NCBI RefSeq assembly: GCF_000964545.1
Contig: NZ_BBVD01000004.1
Location: 1-64,000 of the forward strand
DNA from: Comamonas thiooxydans
GTDB lineage: Bacteria; Pseudomonadota; Gammaproteobacteria; Burkholderiales; Burkholderiaceae_C
Reading direction: 5' to 3'
Length of the DNA stretch: 64,000 nt
Shown piece after piece: positions 15,674-24,107 of this stretch; within the stretch, counting starts at the first letter, position 1; the number at the start of each line of letters is the position of its first letter. The notes under the pieces are model-generated. The model did no database searches. It was not told the origin of the DNA and was given only the letters and a program-made list of their open reading frames with translations. The position numbers and the translations under genes were made by a program.

Positions 15674-17743
15674 ATGCACGCACTGTTTGAAGAAGCCGGC
15701 AAATTTCTGGCCGGGCGCATCCTCTCCGAAGCCGAATCCTCTGCCCAAGTCGAGCTGGACTCGGGCAAGCGGGTCAAGGTCAAGGCCGCCAATATCCTGC
15801 TCAAGTTCGAGAAGCCGGCACCTGCCGAGTTGGTCGCTCAGGGCCAGGCCCAGGCCGCCGAGATCGATCTTGATCTGGCCTGGGAATTTGCGCCCGAGGA
15901 AGAGTTCGGCTTTGCCGACCTGGCGCGTGACTATTTTTCCGAATCCGCGACGCTGGCCCAGCAGGCCGGTGCGCTGTTCTGCCTGTACGACGCACCGCAC
16001 TATTTCCGTCGTGCGGGCAAGGGCCGCTTCAAGAAGGCTCCTGCAGAAATCCTGCAGCAAGCCCTTGCCGCCATCGAGAAGAAAAAGCAGATTCAGGCAC
16101 AGATCGACGCCTGGGCCGAGGAACTGGGCCGCGGCGAATGCCCGCAGGCAATCCGCGAACAGCTCTACAAGATTCTGTTCAAGCCCGACAAGAACGCTGC
16201 CGAATACAAAGCCGTGGTCGATGCCAGCCGCACCACCAAGCTGGCCCCGCTGGAGCTGCTGCACCGCGCCGGCGCCATCGACTCTTCCTACCAGTTCCAC
16301 TGGAAGCGCTTCCTGTTCGACAACTTCCCCAAGGGCACGGGCTTCCCCGCCGTGCAGGCCCCTCAGCCGCCGGCCGATCTGCCCGTGGCCGATGTAAAGG
16401 CTTTTTCCATCGACGACTCGGCCACCACCGAAATCGACGATGCGCTGTCCGTCACGGGCCTGGGCACGGGCACCGTCACCGTGGGCATCCACATTGCCGC
16501 CCCCGGTCTGGCCATCACGCCCGGCGGCGAGCTGGACAAGCTGGGCCGCGCCCGCCTGTCCACCGTCTACATGCCCGGCTACAAGATCACCATGCTGCCC
16601 GACGACGTGGTGCATATCTACACGCTGGACGAGGGCCGCTCCAACCCCGCGGTCTCGCTGTATGTGCAGATCAACGAGGAGACGCTGGAGACCATCTCCA
16701 GCGAAACCCGTCTCGAGCGCGTGCCCGTGGAAGTCAACTTCCGCTACGACAAGCTCGATCACATCGTCACCGAGGAATGGCTGACTGACTCCTCGATCGA
16801 GGTTGAAAACACGCCTGATTCATTGCTGGGCAAGCGCAAGGAACTCACCTTTTTACAGCGCTGGTCCAAGTTCCTCAAGGCCAATCGCGAAGTGGTGCGC
16901 GGCAAGCCCGAGAACTTCAACCGCCCGGACTACAACTTCCGTCTCGTCGGCAACGACGGCGCCGAGCCCAATGGCAGCGAGCAGGTGCAGATCACCGTGC
17001 GCAAGCGCGGCGCGCCGCTGGACCTGATCGTGGCCGAGGCCGCCATCGTGGCCAACAGCACCTGGGGACTGATGCTGGCCGAGCACGGTGTGCCCGGCAT
17101 CTACCGCAGCCAGGCCAGCCTGGCACCCGGCGTCAAGGTACGCATGAGCACCAAGGCCTTGCCCCATGCCGGCATCGGTGTGAAAGCCTACTCCTGGGCC
17201 ACCTCCCCGCTGCGACGCTATGTGGACCTTGTCAATCAGTGGCAGATCATTGCCTGCGCCCGCCATGGCAAGACGGCTGCCCTGGCAGCGCCCTTCAAGC
17301 CCAAGGACGCCGAGCTGTTCGGCATCATCAGCAGCTTTGACGGCGCCTACAGCGCCTACAACGGCTATCAGGCCGGCATGGAGCGTTTCTGGACGCTCAA
17401 GTATCTGGAGCAGAACGGCATCAGCGAACTGACGGCCAGCGTGTTCAAGGAAGGCCCCAACGGCTCCTTCCTGGTGCGCGCCGACAATCTGCCTCTGGTG
17501 CTGCCCGTGCTGGGTGCGCAGAACCTGCCGCGCGGCGCCCATGTGCGCGTCAAGCTCGGCGAGATCGACGAGATCTCGCTGGACATCTCGGGCACGCTGA
17601 TCGAGCGCCTGGATGCAGGAGCCGAGGCCGAAAGCGAAGGCGAGGACAGCGGCGAGGACGATGACGACGCCGTGGCCGGCCCCATCTCCATTGCGGTGGA
17701 CATGAACGACGCCGATCCCGCTGCAGACCAGCCCAAGTCCTGA
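15674..17743 (+). CDS. RNB-domain exoribonuclease (RNase II family)
   Basis: 689 residues. The RNB catalytic domain is clear: FSIDDSATTEIDDALSV carries the magnesium-binding Asp residues and LPHAGIGVKAYSWATSPLRRYVDLVNQWQ is the RNB signature. The N-terminal 200 residues differ from E. coli RNase II, and a C-terminal beta-rich segment (VLPVLGAQNLPRGAHVRVKLGEID) resembles an S1-like domain, followed by an acidic tail. It should degrade RNA 3' to 5' in the cytoplasm. ATG at 15674 (MHALFEEAGKF) is preferred to a GTG six codons upstream. It probably forms a unit with the TonB-like gene 29 bases later. Confidence 0.9.
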   Translation: MHALFEEAGKFLAGRILSEAESSAQVELDSGKRVKVKAANILLKFEKPAPAELVAQGQAQAAEIDLDLAWEFAPEEEFGFADLARDYFSESATLAQQAGALFCLYDAPHYFRRAGKGRFKKAPAEILQQALAAIEKKKQIQAQIDAWAEELGRGECPQAIREQLYKILFKPDKNAAEYKAVVDASRTTKLAPLELLHRAGAIDSSYQFHWKRFLFDNFPKGTGFPAVQAPQPPADLPVADVKAFSIDDSATTEIDDALSVTGLGTGTVTVGIHIAAPGLAITPGGELDKLGRARLSTVYMPGYKITMLPDDVVHIYTLDEGRSNPAVSLYVQINEETLETISSETRLERVPVEVNFRYDKLDHIVTEEWLTDSSIEVENTPDSLLGKRKELTFLQRWSKFLKANREVVRGKPENFNRPDYNFRLVGNDGAEPNGSEQVQITVRKRGAPLDLIVAEAAIVANSTWGLMLAEHGVPGIYRSQASLAPGVKVRMSTKALPHAGIGVKAYSWATSPLRRYVDLVNQWQIIACARHGKTAALAAPFKPKDAELFGIISSFDGAYSAYNGYQAGMERFWTLKYLEQNGISELTASVFKEGPNGSFLVRADNLPLVLPVLGAQNLPRGAHVRVKLGEIDEISLDISGTLIERLDAGAEAESEGEDSGEDDDDAVAGPISIAVDMNDADPAADQPKS

Positions 17744-17772
17744 TCTCCACATCTCATCGCCCTGACGCTGCC

Positions 17773-18633
17773 GTGAAACTGCCCACCTCTCTTCGACGAC
17801 TGAGTACGCTGCAGCTGGCGCTGGGCGTGTCCATCGCCGTCCATGCCGTGTTGCTGACCATTCGTTTCGTGGACCCGGAACGCTTTGAGCGCGTGTTTCA
17901 GGACACGCCTCTGGAAGTGATTCTGGTCAATGCCCGCGCCAACGAGACGCCGGACAAGGCCCAGGCCATTGCCCAGACCTCGCTGGCCGGCGGCGGCGAT
18001 GCCGACCAGGGCCGTTCCACCAGTCCCATGCCCTACTCGGCCCTGACGACAGTGGGCGACGATTTCGAGGAAAAACAGCGCCAGCTCGATGCCATGCAGG
18101 AGCAGCAGAACCAGTTGCTGACCCAGCTGCGCCAGCAAGTGGCCGCGCTGCCCCCCATAGACCCGCGGCTGAGCGCCGACAACAAGGCCCTGGAGGCACA
18201 GGAAGAAAAGCGCTTGCAGCTCATCAAGCTGCTGGCGGAGATTGAAAAGCGTATCAACGCGGAAAACGCCCGCCCCAAGAAGCGCTATATCAGCCCCGCC
18301 ACCAAGGAGGCCGTGTACGCCGTCTACTACGATGCGCTGCGCCGCAAGGTGGAAGACAAGGGCACGGAAAACTTCCCCGAGAACAAGGGCAAGAAGCTGT
18401 ATGGCGAGCTGGTCATGATCCTGACCGTGAATCATGACGGCCGCGTGCTTTCCACCGAGGTTGTGCAGGGCTCGGGCAACCGCATGCTCGATACCCGTGC
18501 CGAGGCCATTGCCCGCGCCGCAGCCCCTTACGGCCACTTCGGCCCTGCCATGCGCACCAAGGCCGATCAGATCGCCGTCGTCTCGCGCTTCAGGTTCACA
18601 CGCGAGCAGACACTGGAAACAGACATAAGGTGA
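17773..18633 (+). CDS. TonB-family periplasmic-spanning protein
   Basis: 286 residues. A short cytoplasmic tail and one membrane segment (about 13-30, LQLALGVSIAVHAVLLTI) are followed by a charged coiled-coil stretch (about 90-165, Gln/Glu/Lys-rich) and a TonB-like C-terminal domain with GELVMILTVNHDGRVLSTEVVQGSGN and ARAAAPYGHFGPAM. TonB proteins couple the proton gradient to outer-membrane receptors, but this one lacks the Pro/Lys-rich spacer of classical TonB and has no exbBD beside it. It may be a TolA-like or RNase-linked homologue. The start is GTG, just after the exoribonuclease. The stop codon begins a GC-rich repeat. Confidence 0.8.
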   Translation: MKLPTSLRRLSTLQLALGVSIAVHAVLLTIRFVDPERFERVFQDTPLEVILVNARANETPDKAQAIAQTSLAGGGDADQGRSTSPMPYSALTTVGDDFEEKQRQLDAMQEQQNQLLTQLRQQVAALPPIDPRLSADNKALEAQEEKRLQLIKLLAEIEKRINAENARPKKRYISPATKEAVYAVYYDALRRKVEDKGTENFPENKGKKLYGELVMILTVNHDGRVLSTEVVQGSGNRMLDTRAEAIARAAAPYGHFGPAMRTKADQIAVVSRFRFTREQTLETDIR

Positions 18634-18746
18634 CCCCCTGTGCCGCCTTCGGCGTCTTCCCCCGCTCTCGCATCGCTTCGCTTGCAGGCGGGGAACGCAG
18701 CCAGCGCGGCGGGACGGCCCTTGTGCGGCTGCCTTGGCTTAGGCTG
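18631..18746 (+). repeat. GC-rich gene-3'-end repeat, copy 2
   Basis: Begins at the TGA of the TonB-like gene with TGACCCCCTGTGCCGCC, then TTCGGCG, CTTCCCCCGCTCTCGC and a GC-rich tail. It is the most diverged copy but keeps the CCCCCTG-hairpin-CTTCCCCC order. Confidence 0.55.
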
Positions 18747-18814
18747 CGCCGATCTCTCCGGCCACTGCCCCAACGCGCACCCAACTCTGCTCAGCGATTT
18801 CCTTCAGCCTTTTT

Positions 18815-19681
18815 ATGACAAATACGCTTGATGCCTACTGCGTCATGGGCAACCCCGTTGCCCATAGCCGCTCTCCCTGGATTCATGCCCGCTTCGCCGA
18901 GCTGACCGGCCAGCCCGTCAGCTATGACCGCGCCCTGGTGCCGCTGGATGGCTTTGCCGACTTTGTGCGCGACTTTGCCGCGCGCGGCGGCAAGGGCTGC
19001 AATGTGACCGTTCCCTTCAAGCTGCAGGCGGCCGAGCTGGCCACCAGCACCAGCGAGCGCGTGCGGCTGGCTGGTGCTGCCAATACGCTGGTATTCGGTG
19101 CCAACGGCATTCATGCCGACAACACCGATGGCCTGGGCATCGTGGCCGACATCACCCGCAATGCCGGTGTGCCCATCGCCGGGCGTGATGTGCTGCTGCT
19201 TGGCGCGGGCGGCGCCGCTGCTGGAGCCCTGGGCTCTTTGCTGGAGCAAAAGCCCCGCCGCCTAGTCGTGGTCAACCGCACTCATGCCAGGGCTCAAACG
19301 CTGGTCCAGCAGCATGCGGCCATTGCCACACTACATAACGTAGAGCTGGTAGCACTTGAAAGGCAAGTGCTTGAGACTGATCTGACCCAAAATTTCGACA
19401 TCATCATCAATGCCACAGCCAGCAGCCTGGCTGGGGCTGAGGTGCCCGCGCCCGCCAGCGTGCTGCACGCACGCAGTCTGGCCTACGACATGATGTACGG
19501 CCCCGCCGCCCAGAATTTTCTGAATTGGGCCAGCAGCCACGGCGCGCTGGCGCGTGATGGTCTGGGCATGCTGGTGGAGCAGGCTGCCGAGTCCTTTGCA
19601 CTATGGCGCGGCGTGCGTCCGCCCTCTGCACAAGTCTTGGCCGAACTGCGCGCTCTGCTGCACGCCGAAGCCGCTCACTAA
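18815..19681 (+). CDS. aroE: Shikimate dehydrogenase (NADP+)
   Basis: 288 residues (E. coli 272). AroE reduces 3-dehydroshikimate to shikimate in the chorismate pathway begun by AroG. The substrate-binding start YCVMGNPVAHSRSPWIH, the NVTVPFKLQA motif with catalytic Lys, NTDGLG with its partner Asp, and the NADP loop LLLGAGGAAAGAL are all present. About residues 178-186 (VALERQVLE) are encoded by a perfect palindrome (19351-19371), apparently an in-frame repeat insertion in a surface region. mtgA starts 14 bases after the stop. Confidence 0.95.
   Translation: MTNTLDAYCVMGNPVAHSRSPWIHARFAELTGQPVSYDRALVPLDGFADFVRDFAARGGKGCNVTVPFKLQAAELATSTSERVRLAGAANTLVFGANGIHADNTDGLGIVADITRNAGVPIAGRDVLLLGAGGAAAGALGSLLEQKPRRLVVVNRTHARAQTLVQQHAAIATLHNVELVALERQVLETDLTQNFDIIINATASSLAGAEVPAPASVLHARSLAYDMMYGPAAQNFLNWASSHGALARDGLGMLVEQAAESFALWRGVRPPSAQVLAELRALLHAEAAH
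19351..19371. repeat. In-frame palindrome inside aroE
   Basis: AGCACTTG (19351-19358), loop AAAGG, CAAGTGCT (19364-19371): perfect 8-base arms, preceded by AGCTGGT. The pattern resembles the intergenic AGCTGCTAGC repeats seen near 7030 and 43450. Confidence 0.5.
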
Positions 19682-19695
19682 AACCTCGCCCCACC

Positions 19696-20424
19696 ATGAA
19701 AGCTCTTGGCCGACTGCTGTTGCTGGTGCTTTGCGCCACCCTGCTGCTGCAATTGTTTTTTGTAGCACGCATCGCAGTCATGGCATGGCTGGATCCAGAG
19801 TCCACCAGCTATCAGCGCTCCGAAGCCTGGCAGCTTGCCCACAGCAGCGAGGGCCTGCGCTGGCGCCAGCAATGGGTGGACTACGGCCAGATCTCCAGCA
19901 ACCTCAAGCGCGCGGTGATTGCCTCCGAAGATGCCGGCTTTATGGACCATCACGGCGTGGAATGGAATGCCGTTCAGAGGGCCTGGCAGCGCAACGCAAA
20001 AGCCGAGGCCAGGGCCATGCAGGCCGAAAAAGCAGGAAGCAACAGCAAGCCCGCCAAGGTCTATGGCGGCTCCACCATCACCCAGCAGCTGGCCAAGAAC
20101 CTGCTGCTGTCGGGCGAACGCAATTTTCTGCGCAAGGGCCAGGAGCTGGTGCTGGCGCAATTGCTGGAGCTGATGCTGAGCAAGCAGCGCATTCTGGAGA
20201 TCTATCTCAACAATGTGGAATGGGGCCAGGGCGTGTTCGGCGCCGAGGCCGCCGCCCAACATTACTTCCGCAAGAGTGCCGCCCAGCTCAATGCGGCTGA
20301 GGCAGCACGACTTGCCGCCATGCTTCCGGCACCCAAGCGCTTCGAGAAAATGCCGCAATCGCGCTATCTGGCGCAGCGCAGTCGCACGATTGCGCGCTAT
20401 ATACCGATGGTGACGCCCCCCTGA
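19696..20424 (+). CDS. mtgA: Monofunctional peptidoglycan glycosyltransferase MtgA
   Basis: 242 residues: one N-terminal membrane anchor (about 5-25) and a GT51 domain that polymerises lipid II in the periplasm without a transpeptidase. The GT51 motifs are EDAGFMDHHGVEW (catalytic Glu in the SEDAGF form), VYGGSTITQQLAKNL, RKGQELVLAQLLELMLSKQRILEIYLN and EWGQGVFGAEAAAQHYF. The ATG at 19696 gives the expected length and directly precedes the anchor; a frame open further upstream overlaps aroE in another frame. The last codons (VTPP) and stop lie inside a GC-rich repeat. Confidence 0.95.
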   Translation: MKALGRLLLLVLCATLLLQLFFVARIAVMAWLDPESTSYQRSEAWQLAHSSEGLRWRQQWVDYGQISSNLKRAVIASEDAGFMDHHGVEWNAVQRAWQRNAKAEARAMQAEKAGSNSKPAKVYGGSTITQQLAKNLLLSGERNFLRKGQELVLAQLLELMLSKQRILEIYLNNVEWGQGVFGAEAAAQHYFRKSAAQLNAAEAARLAAMLPAPKRFEKMPQSRYLAQRSRTIARYIPMVTPP

Positions 20425-20508
20425 GGCGCTTCGCCTGGGCGGCCCCGCGCCTTCCCCGAGGAGGACGGCAGCATCGCCGCGAGGCGGCTCTTGCTTGCTG
20501 TCACCCGC
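20411..20508 (+). repeat. GC-rich gene-3'-end repeat, copy 3
   Basis: GTGACGCCCCCCTGAGGCG, hairpin CGCTTCGCCTGGGCGG, CTTCCCCGAGGAGGACGGC, then GCGAGGCGGCTCTTGCTTGC. It supplies the last four codons and the stop of mtgA. Confidence 0.7.
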
Positions 20509-20547
20509 ATGGAGCGTGAAGGTTTTGTACGTGGATAATCGACAGCC

Positions 20548-21096
20548 ATGCGAATTCTAGGAATCGACCCTGGCCTGCAGACCACGGGCTTTGGCGTCAT
20601 CGACATGGAAGGCCAGCGCCTGTCCTATGTGGCCAGCGGCACCATACGCACCAACAAGATGGAACTCGGCGACCTGCCGGGCCGTCTCAAGGTGCTGTTC
20701 GACGGCATCTCCGAAGTCGCCTCACGCTATCAGCCCGAGGTGGCTGCCGTGGAAATCGTCTTCGTCAACGTCAACCCCCAGTCCACGCTGCTGCTGGGCC
20801 AGGCCCGTGGTGCGGCGCTGACGGCCCTGGTCAACGCCAATCTCGCGGTTTCCGAATACACCGCCCTGCAGATGAAAAAAGCCGTGGTCGGCCATGGTCG
20901 CGCAGCCAAGAGTCAGATCCAGGAAATGGTCAAACGGCTGCTGCAACTGCCCGGCCTGCCTGGCACCGATGCCGCCGACGCGCTGGGGCTGGCGATCACC
21001 CATGCCCATGCGGCTGCCGCCATGGGGCTGATGGCCAAGTCCACCGATCTGCGCCGCAAGCAACATGCCATGTACCGGGGCGGACGGGTCTATTGA
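20548..21096 (+). CDS. ruvC: Holliday junction resolvase RuvC
   Basis: 182 residues, RNase H fold. RuvC cuts Holliday junctions symmetrically in complex with RuvAB. The start MRILGIDPGLQTTGFG holds catalytic Asp7; Glu69 lies in AAVEIVFVNVNPQST; Asp141 and Asp144 lie in PGTDAADALGLAITH, so all four metal ligands are present. ruvA and ruvB are not adjacent in the window. The 3' end overlaps the stop of the convergent hydrolase gene by seven bases, and no terminator separates them. Confidence 0.96.
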   Translation: MRILGIDPGLQTTGFGVIDMEGQRLSYVASGTIRTNKMELGDLPGRLKVLFDGISEVASRYQPEVAAVEIVFVNVNPQSTLLLGQARGAALTALVNANLAVSEYTALQMKKAVVGHGRAAKSQIQEMVKRLLQLPGLPGTDAADALGLAITHAHAAAAMGLMAKSTDLRRKQHAMYRGGRVY

Positions 21097-21941
21097 TCCA
21101 GTGCGGACCTGAGCCTGATCCACTGCGCGATCCTGGGAAACACATCGGATTGCGCATTGCCGGACATCAGCAACCGACTGTGGCTGTAGTCCTCCGCAAA
21201 GCCTGCGGCCTTGCCGCATAGCAGAAACTCCACATCAGGCCCTGCGAAGGCCCTGGCAAGGGCTTCGCAGCCCCGCCAGGGAGCGATCACACGGTCCGCA
21301 GATCCTGCCAGTGCCAGAACGGGAATCCGAACCTGGGCCAGGCTGCTCGGATAATCCATGCCGTCCTTCCCGACAAAGCTGCGGCGCAGGTTCCAATGGC
21401 ACCACTGCCGCATCAGGCGAGCGCTTTCCCTCTCGGGGCCCACCATTGAGCTTGCTATCAACCATTGCCTACGGTCTATCCAGGCCCTGTACCCGTGGAT
21501 TGCGATCCGCGCTGAAAAGGTTGCAGCTGCATGGGTCGTCTGAGCGGCCAGCAACACGAGACCGGCCAGATGCGCCTGCGCACGCTCGGGCTGGCGCGCT
21601 GCCCAGATGGCCGCTGCAATGCCCCCACCACTATGCCCGATGAATACCATGGAGCGACCTTGCTCCTGGCGGAGAATCTCTTGAAGAGCGCTGTCAACGT
21701 CATGCTCGGCCACAGTTTCCAGGTCGTAATCGTGGCTGACTGACTGATTCAGCCCATGTCCTCGCCAATCGAAAAGCCAGACGCCAAAACCCTGCGCAGC
21801 GAGGAATCGACCCAGCCTCTGGCATGAGGATGCGCTGGAAAACGTGCCGTGCGTCACGACCACCACCGCCCCCCGCGCGGGGCCGATGCGTGTCAGCACG
21901 ATGGAATGCCCATCCCTGGTCGGTACATCGACTCTTCGCAT
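21090..21941 (-). CDS. Alpha/beta hydrolase
   Basis: 283 residues from the ATG at 21939-21941, which follows GGAGGG at nine bases; another in-frame ATG at 22029-22031 would add 30 residues but has a poorer ribosome site. The fold is shown by VVVVTHGTFSSASSC (oxyanion HG), GFGVWLFDWRGHGLNQS, the nucleophile elbow FIGHSGGG (GxSxG) and the acid segment ALAGSADRVIAPW; the C-terminal His would be in FAEDYSHSRLL. The pattern suits a lipase, esterase or thioesterase; the substrate is unknown. Confidence 0.8.
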   Translation of the reverse strand: MRRVDVPTRDGHSIVLTRIGPARGAVVVVTHGTFSSASSCQRLGRFLAAQGFGVWLFDWRGHGLNQSVSHDYDLETVAEHDVDSALQEILRQEQGRSMVFIGHSGGGIAAAIWAARQPERAQAHLAGLVLLAAQTTHAAATFSARIAIHGYRAWIDRRQWLIASSMVGPERESARLMRQWCHWNLRRSFVGKDGMDYPSSLAQVRIPVLALAGSADRVIAPWRGCEALARAFAGPDVEFLLCGKAAGFAEDYSHSRLLMSGNAQSDVFPRIAQWIRLRSALDQ

Positions 21942-22071
21942 ATAAGGCCAACCCTCCGTGATCCGCTCCCGATCTGCATTGCAGTGCGTCCGCAGAATGT
22001 TCGGCCAGATTCTGGGGATGGTCAATTGCATGACCCAAACTGAGCCTGCTTTACAGGACTCCTTTACATAC

Positions 22072-22099
22072 AAAAAAGCCGCGGCAGGCCACGGCTTTT
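22072..22099 (-). terminator. Terminator of the RcnB-like gene
   Basis: On the minus strand AAAAGCCGTGG, loop, CCGCGGCTTTTTT, 17 bases after the stop. Confidence 0.8.
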
Positions 22100-22115
22100 C
22101 GAGAGGTTTCACGGT

Positions 22116-22544
22116 TTAGTAATTGCTCAGCACCATGGAGGCGATCACGCCTGTGGCAATGGCAACCAGCAGATAGTCGCCGCCGTTCTGAATCCAGTGA
22201 TAGCCACGCGGCGGCGCCGACAGATGGTGGCCGCGCCAGTCATTCACCACATAGTGCTGGCTGCGGTATTGCGGCGGTACGCGACTGCCCTTGTACCAGT
22301 TATGGTCGGGACCACCGCCACGGCGACCATTGTCGTGATGATCGGCACGTCGGTCGTCGCGCCTGTCATGGCGCTGCTCATGCCGACCACGATCATCATG
22401 GCGACCGCCATGGCGCATGTCCTGCGCTCCATGTCCATTGCCGCGGCCGGGTGGCGGGCCGGGCTGAGCCTGAACGGCCAGACTGCCCAGACCCAGGCAG
22501 GCGGCAATGGAGGCAGAAAGAATGCGGGTAGTCAAACGGGACAT
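22116..22544 (-). CDS. RcnB-family periplasmic protein
   Basis: 142 residues. A signal peptide (about 1-26, ending LAVQAQ) is followed by a very His/Arg/Asp/Gly-rich segment (about 28-85) and a C-terminal RcnB-like part with YKGSRVPPQYRSQHYVVNDWRGHHL, PPRGYHW and DYLLVAIATGVI. E. coli RcnB is a periplasmic protein of nickel and cobalt homeostasis; the His-rich stretch could bind metal, but no rcnA efflux gene lies nearby. AAAGGAG precedes the ATG. It has its own terminator, so it is probably a single-gene unit. Confidence 0.82.
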   Translation of the reverse strand: MSRLTTRILSASIAACLGLGSLAVQAQPGPPPGRGNGHGAQDMRHGGRHDDRGRHEQRHDRRDDRRADHHDNGRRGGGPDHNWYKGSRVPPQYRSQHYVVNDWRGHHLSAPPRGYHWIQNGGDYLLVAIATGVIASMVLSNY

Positions 22545-22746
22545 GGGTACTCCTTTGTCGAATTGTTTCGGTCAACAAGGTGTGCGGCCGGTCATGGCAG
22601 CCGCAGCAGATCCATCTTTACCCAATTTCGGCGCCGCAAGAAGTGAGCAACTGCCGATTTACCACTTTTTGCGCGCTGTTTACAGAACAGAAACCTATGA
22701 AACGCCAAGCCGGATTTGGCAAGCCGCTATCAATATTCATTAGTTC

Positions 22747-22923
22747 TCAGATGATGCGTCCGACAAACATCACGGCAAAAAAGGCCAGACCGGCAATCAC
22801 CGTCCACTTGAACAGCAAAAAGCCCAGGCGCTTGTAGTGCGCCTTGCCGGTTCCCAGATAGAAGGCAAAGCTCAATGCCGACGCCAGAATCAGCAAGGTG
22901 GCCAGCCAGCGAAAGATCAACAT
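22747..22923 (-). CDS. Small two-helix membrane protein after lpxC
   Basis: 58 residues from the ATG at 22921-22923 (MLIFRWLATLLILASALSFA). Two hydrophobic helices (about 4-22 and 35-56) are joined by a basic loop HYKRLGF, and the protein ends VGRII. It lies 11 bases downstream of lpxC and probably shares its message. I know no function; the position suggests an envelope role. Confidence 0.65.
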   Translation of the reverse strand: MLIFRWLATLLILASALSFAFYLGTGKAHYKRLGFLLFKWTVIAGLAFFAVMFVGRII

Positions 22924-22934
22924 GGAGGTCTCGC

Positions 22935-23858
22935 TCACCAGGCCTGAGCGGGCATGGCAAAGCCCTGAGGAGCCTGGCGCTCGCTCTCGAAGGTCACGAG
23001 CTCCCAAGTCTCGGGCTGCTCGGTCATTGCGCGCAGCAGCTTGTTGTTGAGGCCGTGACCCGAGCGAAAGGCGCTGTAGGCACCGAGAATGGGCTTGCCG
23101 ATCAGGTACAGGTCGCCGATCGCGTCAAGGATCTTGTGCTTGGCAAACTCGTCGTCATAGCGCAGGCCGTCGCTGTTCAGGACCTTGTAGTCATCCATGA
23201 CGATGGCGTTGTCCAGCCCGCCGCCCAGTGCCAGGCCATTGTTGCGCAGCATTTCCACATCCTTGGTGAAGCCGAAGGTGCGGGCGCGGGCGATGTCGCG
23301 TGTGTAGTTGTCCAGACCCATGTCGAACTCCACGCACTGCCCCGTGGAGTCCACGGCTGGGTGAGCGAAGTCGATCTCGAAGCGCAGCTTGAAGCCATGG
23401 TAGGGATCGAAGCGCGCCCACTTGAGGTTCTGGCCTTCGCCCTCGCGCACCTCGATCGGGCTCTTGATGCGGATGAAGCGCTTGGGCGCTTTCTGCAACT
23501 CGATTCCGGCGCTTTGCAGCAGAAAAACGAACGAGGACGAAGAGCCATCGAGAATCGGCACTTCTTCGGCAGTGATGTCCACGTAGAGGTTGTCGATTCC
23601 CAGACCGGCGATGGCCGACATCAGGTGCTCTACCGTATGCACCTTGGCTCCGCCACTGCCGATGGTGGAAGCCATGCGCGTATCGGTCACTGCCTCGGCG
23701 GAAATGGGGATATCCACAGGCTCAGGCAAGTCCACGCGACGGAACACGATGCCGGTATCAGGCTGGGCAGGGCGCAGCGTCAACTCGACACGCTGGCCGC
23801 TGTGCAGGCCCACGCCTACGGCACGGGAAATGGTCTTGATGGTACGTTGCTGAAGCAT
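22935..23858 (-). CDS. lpxC: UDP-3-O-acyl-N-acetylglucosamine deacetylase LpxC
   Basis: 307 residues. LpxC removes the acetyl group from UDP-3-O-acyl-GlcNAc, the committed zinc-dependent step of lipid A synthesis. The motif HTVEH (74-78) supplies a zinc ligand and the general base Glu, and DEFAKHKILDAIGDL supplies His241 and Asp245 as the other zinc ligands. The start MLQQRTIKTISRAVGVGLHSG is typical. It closes the dcw cluster, 247 bases after ftsZ with a repeat between, so it may also have its own promoter. Confidence 0.97.
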   Translation of the reverse strand: MLQQRTIKTISRAVGVGLHSGQRVELTLRPAQPDTGIVFRRVDLPEPVDIPISAEAVTDTRMASTIGSGGAKVHTVEHLMSAIAGLGIDNLYVDITAEEVPILDGSSSSFVFLLQSAGIELQKAPKRFIRIKSPIEVREGEGQNLKWARFDPYHGFKLRFEIDFAHPAVDSTGQCVEFDMGLDNYTRDIARARTFGFTKDVEMLRNNGLALGGGLDNAIVMDDYKVLNSDGLRYDDEFAKHKILDAIGDLYLIGKPILGAYSAFRSGHGLNNKLLRAMTEQPETWELVTFESERQAPQGFAMPAQAW

Positions 23859-24009
23859 GCTGGTATTTTAAATGGGACAACCCCGAGCCGGCTTACGCCG
23901 ACCCAGGGTTGTCTTAATCGCTGCGATACAGCGAACTGATAGGACATCAGTCCTTAACAAACCAAAGGCCTTTGCGGCTGACTCTCAAGCGCTGGCGCAC
24001 TCGGAGGCA

Positions 24010-24107
24010 GAGACACCGAGGAAGGGCTGCCCCGCACCGAGGGTGTCGTCCCCCTCCGGCGCAAAGCGCCAGAGAGGGGGAAGCGGCAAAGCCGCTCAGG
24101 GGGGCTT
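24010..24107 (-). repeat. GC-rich gene-3'-end repeat, copy 4
   Basis: On the minus strand it begins at the ftsZ stop: TAAGCCCCCCTGAGCGGC, loop, GCCGCTTCCCCCTCTCTGG, CGCTTTGCGCCGGAGGGGG, then a tail ACACCCTCGGTGCGG. Two GC hairpins form directly after the stop. Confidence 0.7.

Noticed and set aside
23878..23914. GACAACCC/GGGTTGTC inverted repeat before lpxC as a terminator
   Set aside because: Neither strand has a T tract after the stem, and lpxC is needed downstream of ftsZ.
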